In this document: positions 55,345-64,000 of the stretch, piece after piece | Numbering within the stretch: the stretch's first letter is position 1 | Layout of the letters: the number at the start of each line of letters is the position of its first letter | NCBI GenBank assembly: GCA_011799875.1 | Contig: CM022303.1 | Coordinates: 734,695,321 to 734,759,320 of the forward strand | Reading direction: 5' to 3' | Source of the DNA: Thinopyrum elongatum | Taxonomy: Eukaryota > Streptophyta > Magnoliopsida > Poales > Poaceae | Length of the DNA: 64,000 nucleotides | The notes under the pieces: generated by a model | The model's input: the letters and a program-made list of their open reading frames with translations, nothing else | What the model was told of the DNA's origin: nothing | The model's database searches: none | Translations under genes and position numbers: made by a program

Positions 55345-56880
55345 AAGGGCTAACCCCTTCTTTATGAGGAGCTCCACAAGTTGAACCTCAAGATTGTTCC
55401 TCAGGGTTATCTGAATACCCTGGTTGTTGAACCAGATCTCGGGCACACCATCAGGACTATACAGAAATATGACTCTGAGGTCGAGAAGATTAAGTGCCAT
55501 CTCACTGAAGGAAAGCCCTCAGGCTTCACCCTGGATGATAAAAGACACCTTGTTTTTCAAAGGTCGCCTAGTGGTCCCTAGGATCCACAACCAGGATATG
55601 ACTCTGGATGTTATGAAAGAAGCTCATGACACGCATCTGTCGATTCACCCTGGCAGCACCAAAATATACCAAGACATTCATCAGAGATTTTGGTGGTCTA
55701 AAATGAAGCAAGATATTACTCGATATGTTGCTGAATGTGATGCTTGCCGTCGCATCAAAGCAGAACATCAGAGACCTACTGAAACTCTGCAGCCACTTGT
55801 TATTCCTAAAAGGAATTGGGACAAAGTGGAAATGGGCTTCGTAACTGGATTTCCCAGGTCGCAAAAAGGCCATGACGCTATTCTTGTCCTCATTGATTGA
55901 TTCTCCAAGGTTGCTCAGTTTCTGCCCGTCAAGGAGACCATCACTCCTAGTCAGTTAGCAGACTTGTATGTTTCCAGAATTGTATCACTCCATGGTGTTC
56001 CATTGGAGATCAACTCAGATCATGGCAGCCTCTTTACCTCAAGGTTTTGGGAAAGCTTTCAAGAAGCTATCTGAACTCATCTGTCCTTTAGCACTACTTT
56101 TCACCCCCAGTCCAGTGGTCAAGTTGAACGGGTTAACCAAGTTCTTGAAGATATGCTTCGCACATGTGTTATCTCATTTGGCAAGAAATGGGAGGAATCT
56201 CTTCCATATGCTGAATTCTCATACAACAACAGCTATCAAGCTAGTTTGAAGATGGCACCTTTCAAAGTATTGTATGGACAGAAGTGCCGAACTCCTCTGA
56301 ATTGGCCAGAAACTGGGGAACGGCCCCTCTTTGGTTTGGATATTATCCAACATGCCGAAGAGCAAGTCCGAATCATTCGTGAACATCCTGAAGACTGCTC
56401 AGTCTTGTCAAAAAGTCAGTATGACCGACATCACAAAGAAATGATTTATCAACCAGGCGAAGAAGCTTACCTTCATGTCACACCGATGAAGGGCACTCCT
56501 GGTTTCGGAATCAAGGGCAAGTTAGCTCCTCGCTACATTGGTCCTTTCTGCATTCTCGCAAGACATGGAGAAGTGGCATATCAGTTGAAACTGTCGTCGA
56601 ACCTTTCTCAGGTTCATGATGTCTTCCATGTGTCGCAACTCCGCCGCTGCTTCAAGGATTCCATCCGCTGCTTGATTTGGAAGAGGACCTCTCTTATCAA
56701 GAGTATCCGGTCTGCATTCTTGATCAAGGTGAATGTCGCACCTGTCAGAAAGCAATCAAATTCTTTAAGATTCAGTGGTCGAATCATTCTGAAGATGAAG
56801 CCACTTGGGAACGTGAGGATCGTCTTCGTGATGAATACCCCTTTCTTTTTCTGTCTACCTCTTAAATCTCGGGACAAGAT
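55345..56880 (+). pseudogene. gypsy (chromodomain type) pol 3' part: integrase and chromodomain
   Basis: Reading across frames gives the integrase zinc-binding region ('HLSIHPGSTKIYQDIHQRFW', 'CDACRRIKAEHQRP'), then the core: 'WDKVEMGFVTGFP', where the first catalytic Asp is Gly; 'INSDHGSLFTSRFW' with the second Asp; and 'HPQSSGQVERVNQVLEDMLR' with the Glu. Next comes 'KLAPRYIGPFCILARHGEVA', 'DVFHVSQLRRCFKD', and in the +1 frame a chromodomain-like end ('KAIKFFKIQWSNHSEDEATW'). TGA 55898-55900, a TGA near 56070 and shifts near 55570 and 56670 break it. The 5' half of the element is absent. Confidence 0.88.
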
Positions 56881-56901
56881 TTTCTTTTAGAGGAGGAGGG
56901 T

Positions 56902-59900
56902 TGTAACACCCCTATAATTAAGCTACTGTTCCTCCCCTCTAATTACTGCCAAGTCATCATATTTTGCAATGCTAATTATCACTTGGTTCCAAATCAAATT
57001 CAAATTCAAATTGCTTAGTCAAAAATTGTTTCTGCAAACAATGAGACAAAAATGTTGATAATATTCCAAATAATCCCCAAGTATTTGTCATGAAGATAGC
57101 AACCATGTTGGAATTCACAAAATGATCCTATCAACCAATAAACAGGACCAGCAACCTTTAACTTGGCCATTTTTAATAAATAAATATTAAAAAATTTCAA
57201 TTAATGTGAAACTTGTTGAGTGCTCTTGTTATATTACAAAGTATTTATGTGCAAATTTGTTCCAGAAAAAATTCACTTCATAGCTAAAAGAAATGCAAAA
57301 CAGAAAGGAAATAAAGAAACAGAAAAAAAAGAGAAAGAAAACGCACTGCACTGCTGGGCCGCAAGTGCATAGTGCCGACGCAGCACCGGCCGTCATCCCC
57401 CCCCCCCCCCCCCCCCCGTGTCAGCACGCACGAGCCCCAGTGCCCTCCTGGCCGGCCACCATCAACACCGACAATCTACGGCTCTCGGAGAAGATAAAGC
57501 GTCCGTCCGGACACCCTGGACAAACCATAGCCTCCATTCGCCCCCTCGTCGCACTGCTTTCTTCCCCGCATCACGCACCCGCACTGTTGTCGCCATGGCC
57601 ATCCTCGCCCATGCGCTCCCCGTCATTGCCGTGGGCTAGGACCATGTCTGCCAGCTCCGCCGAGCTCCGCTACTTTGACTATGCTGAAGAGATCAAGCCG
57701 GGCGCCTCTGCTTCGCCGGATCGCGTCGTCTTTTTCCTCTACGGCCGCCGGCTTTCATCTTCGATTCCGGTGACTCTCCAACTCCTAATCTTTCACCGGG
57801 CCTACGTGTGCCTTCACGGTGAGCTCCCACCCAAAAACCCTCTCCTCGCACTCCGATTCCGTGCCCCCAGCTGCCATTGCCACCACTGCCAAAGCTTGCC
57901 GCCGCTCGAACTCGTCGCCGACGATGCTTCGGTGACCATTTGGTCATGCGGCTTCATCCACTTGACTTGCGTGCACCCGTAGATCATTTCTAGCGTGTTA
58001 GTTCACTCAAACTCGAGCTCCTTCGCTTGCGTCGCACTAACACGAGCTCCGGCAGCCGCTGGCCTCGCCGCTGGCGCCGCTACAGGCCATCTCCGGTCAA
58101 ACCACCACCGCCATTCAACGCGGCGCAGTGCCACCGTTCGAACGCACCCAACCCCGCATCCATCAGAGCTCTGTGGAGCGTTTCCGATGATCTACCGCGC
58201 GCTCTGCCGCTTGTATGGTCATTGCCGGCGCGCCACCGGGATTTGAACTCTGGTGTGTTGCTGACCGGTGGGCCCAGATCATTAGCCACCTGATTAGCTA
58301 CTAACCCAGGCACTAACCCCCCTCTTACATGCGGGCCCACTCTACTGTAGCGATTAAATTAGTTTAAATAAAATCCGTTAATTAAATGTGACACTGATAG
58401 CCTGGCCCACCACCTAATTATGTTAATTAGATTAATTAAACTCTGTCAATGACATGTGGGTCCACTGGCCCATTTGACCAGTCAGAGCTGACCAGTCAAC
58501 TGCCTGAGCCTCATATGCACACTACTGGGTACAATTTTGTGTACCCATAGCAAATTCCATTTAGTAATTTTTGAATTATAATAAATCCAAAAAATCTAGA
58601 AAATCAGTAAAACTTTGAAAAATCATATAAAATAAACCATAACTCGGATGAAAATAATTTATATATGAAAGTTGATCAGAAAAATACAATGAATCCGAAT
58701 ATGTCATTTGCACGCATGACAAACACCCCTATCAAAATGAACATTGAACATTTGCATCAGTATCAATATAGAAAATAATACCTGGAGCTGGAAAAATATT
58801 GCTAAATATTTTCCCTCTTCAATTAAAGTACTTAGTAATGCATTAGAGCACATTATCATCACATTTTGCCATGACATGCATATGTGTTGCATTTGTAAGC
58901 CTGTTAATTATTTGTTCCTCCCTCGTCTGCTTTTATCGGTAGACGTCGAGACCGTCGTAGCCCCTAAGTAAGACTACACCGCTGATGATCAGACCTTCTC
59001 AGCAGAGCTTCCAGGCAAGCAAACCCCCTTGATCATTTCGATATCGCCTATTCTTTCTCTCCACATCCTTGCAATAGGTATTGTTTCAGAGTTGATGTTT
59101 TATCGGTAGATCCTATTCAGATGGATGGTTTTGTTACCTCTGGCTGATACTTTACCTGTTATCTTGTCGTGCTTAGCTTAGCTATGCTTGAGTCCCATCA
59201 GTGGCCCTACACCCTTGTCTGTTTACCATGCTATATTACTGGGCCATGATCCCTCTGGCGATGATCACGGATATACTTTATACTGTTACGCTATACATGT
59301 TCATGTTATTAGTTGGGTCGGCTCGAAGAGCACCCGTGAGTGATTCACTATGGCGGGACGACAAGGCAGGTGGAGACCATCCAGAGAGAGGTGGGCCTAG
59401 GCCCTGTTCGTATCCACAGTTGCTTAACAAAAACACACTAACGAGTTCTGGATATTTGATCCGAGATTGCCACTGGCATATCCGCACTAACTGCCTTATG
59501 GAATAATGGTTATAGGGCCCTTGGCATCGCCAGTTCCTCCCGAAAGCTACCCAGATGTCACAGTTCAGAGATGTGGGTTGATTGTTGGAGTGAGCGGATA
59601 CTGCCTATGCCTGGAAGAGCTAGGTGGGCTTGGTCCCCGGCCAGTCGCGCAACATGCAGGAGCGCTTAGGGTGAGCGGCCGAACAACCCCTATGTGCTTA
59701 GGATGTATACTGGTGGGTGACCTCTCTGGAGAGCTGAGGTAGGACTTTGGCATGTCAATCATCTGAGGCTGGGCAGACCCACGGAAAAGTGTGTCCGGCC
59801 ATAGGGTAATCAAGCATATCGGGCTATGTGGTGCACCCCGGCAGGGAAGTTAAACTATTCGAATAGTCGTGTCCACGGTAACAGGACGACTTGGAGATGT

Positions 59901-60530
59901 ATACCAATCTTTACAACTTAAACCGGATAGTTGATAAAACATACCAAGATAATAGTTAGAAATGCCTCGTGATCGCTTTCTCGCAAGGAGTCGAGGGAGG
60001 ATCTCTGGGTATGATGTTGCTATATTGAGCTTCCCCCCTTATTCTGGAATTTCTGTAGTATTGTCCAAAGATATAGCCCCATTCCTTTGATACCGATGCA
60101 CATCTAGTATAGATCTCATGTAAGTCTTGCGAGTAGTCTAGATGAGTACTCACCGTTGCTTTGCTATTTTTTTATTCAACCCGGTTGCTGCAATAGCTGG
60201 TAGCACCGCATATGCAGGTGATCTCGAGGGCGAGTACTACATGGAGATTGACGCCGATGAGTAGTTTGGAGGTCCCAGGCAAGAGGCCTGCGCCTTTTGG
60301 GTTTAGTATCACTGTTATGCTCAGCCTTCTTAAGGCAAAACTTTTTAACTTGTCTATACCCAGACTTAACTTGCTATCTGTACTGGTGTATTATAGGTCC
60401 TTGTGGCCCTGGTTTGTAATATAAAGATTTATGTTTAAATTTATGTCATAGAGTTGTGTTGTGATACTACCATGCAGTCACTGTTCGTGATCATGCATGC
60501 TCCGTGTAGGTCAAGTTCGAGGGCATCACA
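56902..60530 (+). repeat. 3' LTR of the chromodomain gypsy element
   Basis: The purine tract 'AGAGGAGGAGGGT' at about 56889-56901 is followed by 'TGTAACACCCCTATAATTAA' (LTR start), and the LTR ends 'TTCGAGGGCATCACA' at 60530. Its length is 3629 bp. It contains a 21-base C run (57397-57417). ORFs at 57293-57982 and elsewhere within it are not genes. Near 58233-58310 on the minus strand lies tRNA-like text with 'GAGTTCAAATCCCGG'. The 5' LTR is not in the window, so age cannot be judged. Confidence 0.8.
57397..57417. repeat. 21-base poly(C) run
   Basis: Uninterrupted C inside the gypsy LTR. Confidence 0.95.
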
Positions 60531-63384
60531 TGTCACTGGCTTTGAATTCTCTCTTCCAAAGGGAATAGATCCTGTAGAAATAGCAATTCAGGAGCAGGAA
60601 AGTGCTCCGCCTTAGTTCCGCCTTGCAAATGGCGATGAAAAATCCCCGTAAAAACACGGATGAAGTTTTAGGGTAGTATAAGGTCATCGAGCGCCGGAGC
60701 TAGTCGAGGGGCCTCCCGTGGGCCCGACACGACCAGGTGTGGGCGCATGGACAAGGTATGTGGGCCCCACAGGGGTCTCCCCAAGTGAGCCCAGGTGCCC
60801 CTGACTCTCTTCCGGCATAAAAATAATTGTCATATTTTTTGTGGACTTTTTTGCTCTTTGGAAAATTCTTTTCTCCACTAGTCCTTGTTTTGCTCCTTTT
60901 TTGCCGCTTTCTGATAATTCCCCTCCTACGGTAAATCATGCAAATTCAAGGGGAAAAGGCATTAGGATTGAGCTATAATGTGCAAAATATCGATAATCAA
61001 GAGGAATTTATAAAAGAAATATTGATGCAAAATGGACATACCATCTCACCCAATGTTAGACCTCGCTTGTCCCCAAGCAAATGCTGAGTTTAGTAAACAT
61101 GACCACAAATTTATGAAGTGAGAAGTCGATAATAAAGAATACAAAGATGACAGCATCACTATTTAGTTTCATGATCAAACATTTTAAACAGCAATCCCTT
61201 CTTATAAAACTTCTTATGAGAAGGTCAAGACACCCTTTACATGCAAAAGTTTAAGAATTAAAAGTTTCTTGAGTGTAGCAGACCATGTTCACTGTCATGA
61301 AACAATTGCATTCCTCTTATGTTTCCAGAAGGGTGTTTGTTAGAGTTGTTGATCAAGAAATATCACATGCTCAACTATGTTTTAATCTTTACATAATTAG
61401 CTAGCACTCAAGAGCAAATTCTTAGAACAAATATGTTTCAGCAGGACACAAGGAAGATATGAAGTTTAGCAAGTGCTTAGCTTCCCAACTTATTTATCTC
61501 AGGGATAATGTCAACAGTAATGAATTAATATAATTATGCACATCAATAGTTTATATGTTCATGGATCTTTCTACAACATACTATCGTTACTTTAAGAGAT
61601 TAGGATGGCTCAAGGGAATTGACTCGACATAAAAATAAAAGATAGGCCCTTCGCCAAGGGAAGCAGGGATTGTCATGCGCTTATTGGGTTTTGGTTACAT
61701 AAGAGTTCAATCGAACGGAACTTTACTTTACATTGCCCCTTATGATGGTGCCCATTTGCGTTATTATGGTTTTATGCCCCATCACAAGTTTGTATAATTC
61801 TTCAATTCCCTTCCGATAAAAACTCACACTTAATTAAATGGCTACTTTGATGCTTGCACCGATGACAATTTAATTGGAAGGTCTTTCTCAACCAATAGGT
61901 AGGTATAATGGACTCTCATGGAGAAGACTCGGTCTCTGGGTTTTTGGATGCACAAGAAGAATTCATGTTTAGTACAGGGTTTTAGGCTAGCAAAGGCCAA
62001 AATAAATCCTGCATGTTGGAGGATCCACGACAAATAAACAAAAAGGTTCATAACAATGCATTCATTAGGTTGTCTTCCATGTCTAGCCAAAACACTTTGT
62101 TCAAGTTTTAAAAGATACATTGAGAGTTCACAATCATAAAAGATGTCCAAGATAATATATTTGCATGTGATATCTCTCTTCCTTGCACTAAGTTTTGGGA
62201 ATTGCTTTAAGTGACCAATGCTTGTTTGTTAATTCTCAATAGCTTTTATTCATTATACCCCCACATGTAAAGTCATGACTTCCTACGAGATAGCTCTATA
62301 AGAGTGAATTGCAGTGTTAGAATACAATAACAAAAAAGCAAACAAAAAGGTCTCATGCCATCTCTTTATTATATAACCTCACACCAATGGATATATTGAT
62401 AATTGCTCTAAAGGAGAAGATAGGACATCTTCTATAGATGACAATTTGACTAAGGATCGAAAGATAAAAGAAAAAAAAGAACAATGTAAAACTTACCTCG
62501 GCACCTCCCCTAAGCTTGGAACAAACCTAGGAGGACGCCTTTACCCATATACTCATGCATGGTCCTTTGGTGATGGTGATGATGAAGGTTTGTTGGCGTA
62601 GAATTGACAAAGAATACGATTTTCTTCCTCCAGTTTGGCATTCTTTTGTCCGAGCCCCATAACAAGGGTACAAATTTCATTCGCTACCCGATGCGCTTTA
62701 GCAATATCTGATGATATACCTTGGCAGAGACGAGCAGGTGTGACCTGCACAGGGTTAGGAGTAGTGGGGTCTTATAGTTATGGCACCCACCGGTATCTGG
62801 ATGCTTGTCCGGAGGAACTCGATGTGTGCATCTCCTGGTTGAGGCAGTGGAACTTCTTCATCTTCTTCTTAATCTGCTACTTCTTCCTCTGGTTTCCTTA
62901 GGTTGGTGGCAATCTCATTGTTTGTCGACTACCCCTCAGAGTCCTAGCGAAGGTTTCCCCAATCGTTGGATAGGGCCATCCTTCTCGTAGGAGGTCTCAT
63001 AACTTGTGCAGCGCCTTGTCATGCGATGTATCACCATTTGCCTGACTCCCGAGATGAAAACATGATGATCTAAAACCTCAGAATTCCTGACAGGAATAGC
63101 TCAAAACAAACACAGGACAAAAAAGTGTGATATGCAGAAAAAAAAATCTGAGAAATTTATAATAAAAAATTTACATGCAAGAGAAGATATCGGGCGAAAG
63201 ATGGAGCAAAGGTGGTGTCCAGGGCCACCATGCAGCTAGGCCACGCGGCCAAGGGGTGGCCATGTGGGGCAGACACATGGGGCCCACAGGCACCTCCTCG
63301 ATTGCCTATTTTTCCCAATATTTTTTATTCCAAAAATGATTTTCTGGGATTTTTCGGAGATCGTTTCGATACTTTATCATGTAC
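60531..63384 (-). mobile_element. 3' non-coding part of a minus-strand gypsy element
   Basis: It lies downstream of the minus-strand pol end at 63385. 'CTCGCTTGTCCCCAAGCAAA' near 61051 (in minus orientation 'GCTTGGGGACAAGCGAG') is a familiar phrase between pol and the 3' LTR of non-chromodomain gypsy elements in Triticeae. The sequence meets the other LTR directly at 60530/60531, and 'TGTCACTGGC' could be its LTR end. The internal LTR boundary was not resolved. Confidence 0.5.
62553..62750 (-). CDS. small helical ORF downstream of gypsy pol
   Basis: The frame 62750-62553 encodes 65 residues with a helical stretch 'EICTLVMGLGQKNAKLEEEN' and a polar tail 'ANKPSSSPSPKDHA'. It lies about 640 bp past the pol end on the same strand, where Athila-type elements may carry an extra ORF. 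No signal peptide or membrane segment is visible. It may be a remnant of a longer ORF. Confidence 0.3.
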   Translation of the reverse strand: MQVTPARLCQGISSDIAKAHRVANEICTLVMGLGQKNAKLEEENRILCQFYANKPSSSPSPKDHA

Positions 63385-64000
63385 CTATGGAGGCTTCTGA
63401 AATTTATTTTTGATGAAGTCTTCTGGAGTAATTACCTGTATAACATCGGTTTGTGCCTCAAGTGGATTACTGGCAATATAATGATTAAGTCTTTGCCCAT
63501 TCACCACCCTCAGTTTGGTCCCGTCGGTGCTATTGATATTAATTGCTCCTGACCGATAGACATCATTGATGATAAATGGTCCTTCCCATTTGGAGAGAAG
63601 CTTCCCTGCAAAATATCTGAAATGACACTTGTACATAAGAACTTTGTAGCCTATTTTGACTCCTGTCATATCACATTTTAAATTTTCTTTAAACATCTTA
63701 GCATTTTCATAAGCTTCATTCCACCAGTCATCCAAAGCACTCATGTCAAGCAACCTCTTTTCATCTGCAAGTTTAAAATCATAATTAAGTTGCTTAACAG
63801 CCCAATATGCCTTATGTTCTAACTCCAGAGGTAAATGATAAGCTTTACCATAAACCATCTTATATGGTGACATTCCCATAGGATTTTTGTAAGCAATTCT
63901 GTAAGCCCAAAGTGCATCATTCCTATTTTAGACCAATCTTTCCTCGGTCTATTAAGAGTCCTTTGCAAAATTAATTTGATCTCTCTATTAGTTAATTCAA
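63385..64000 (-). pseudogene. gypsy (non-chromodomain lineage) integrase C-terminal part
   Basis: From the window edge the minus strand reads 'ELTNREIKLILQRTLNRPRK', then shifts frame near 63880 and continues 'MSPYKMVYGKAYHLPLELEH', 'KAYWAVKQLNYDF', 'CHFRYFAGKLLSKWEGPFII' and 'VNGQRLNHYI' to a TGA near 63385. This is the end of the integrase core and the C-terminal region of Athila/Tat-type gypsy elements, different in sequence from the copy at 55345. The missing base near 63880 breaks the frame. The rest of the element is outside the window. Confidence 0.85.

Noticed and set aside
57293..57982. 229-aa plus-strand frame
   Set aside because: It lies inside the gypsy LTR, runs through the poly(C) tract and has no recognisable domain.
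58536..58560. 'CACTACTGGGTACAATTTTG' as another CACTA end
   Set aside because: No subterminal array follows, there is no partner end, and it lies inside a continuous gypsy LTR.

Overview
The window looks like intergenic DNA from a large Triticeae grass genome (wheat, barley, Aegilops or rye type). The basis is the set of repeat families, namely CACTA elements with 3-bp target-site duplications (TSDs) and 'TTTAGTCCCGGTT' or 'GTAGCGCGGG' subterminal arrays, BARE/Angela-like copia LTRs, gypsy elements with 'TGTAACACCCC' LTRs, Stowaway MITEs and Helitron ends, together with GT-AG introns and decayed plant gene fragments. I see no intact single-copy host gene, nothing bacterial and no CRISPR.

Layout. 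1-394: LTR fragments. 395-4775: CACTA-1, non-autonomous, TSD AGA, carrying a decayed minus-strand gene and two foldbacks. 4776-5366: the other side of the LTR it entered. About 5990-9489: CACTA-2, left end not found, with two broken ORFs, one an RNase H1-type hybrid-binding domain followed by a C-terminal membrane segment. 9490-12952: a patatin-like phospholipase pseudogene with its upstream region, which holds a 56-base C run. 13925-17240: a Helitron-like element holding Stowaway MITEs. 18574-39452: CACTA-M, 20.9 kb, TSD CTC, carrying a coiled-coil/membrane ORF, a TNP2 transposase and a seven-exon Ulp1-type protease gene. A 9.67-kb copia element (20896-30560, TSD AGAGC) sits inside the transposase gene and splits it without changing the frame.

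41325-42250: the 3' end of a LINE-like element (RNase H domain, A-rich tail). 43180-46908: CACTA-3, TSD ACG. 50288-52290: a mosaic of gene fragments (ZMYM1/hAT-like, a second patatin copy, and an NLR coiled-coil start joined head-on to the patatin exon). 53751: left end of a fourth CACTA. 55345-60530: 3' part of a chromodomain gypsy element with a 3.6-kb LTR. 60531-64000: 3' part of a minus-strand gypsy element of another lineage that runs off the window.

How the parts relate. The transposase is the obvious mobility gene of CACTA-M. The protease and tail-anchored ORFs are accessory genes, all with stops or frameshifts here. Different CACTA elements share modules: foldbacks, a B3-like ORF, a tandem repeat and a non-coding segment. 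The copia LTRs differ at about 20 of 2172 positions by my eye count, so its insertion is recent, yet its pol is full of stops; it was probably moved by enzymes from another copy. Coordinates of element ends with TSDs are exact to the base. Boundaries inside unclassified stretches are approximate.
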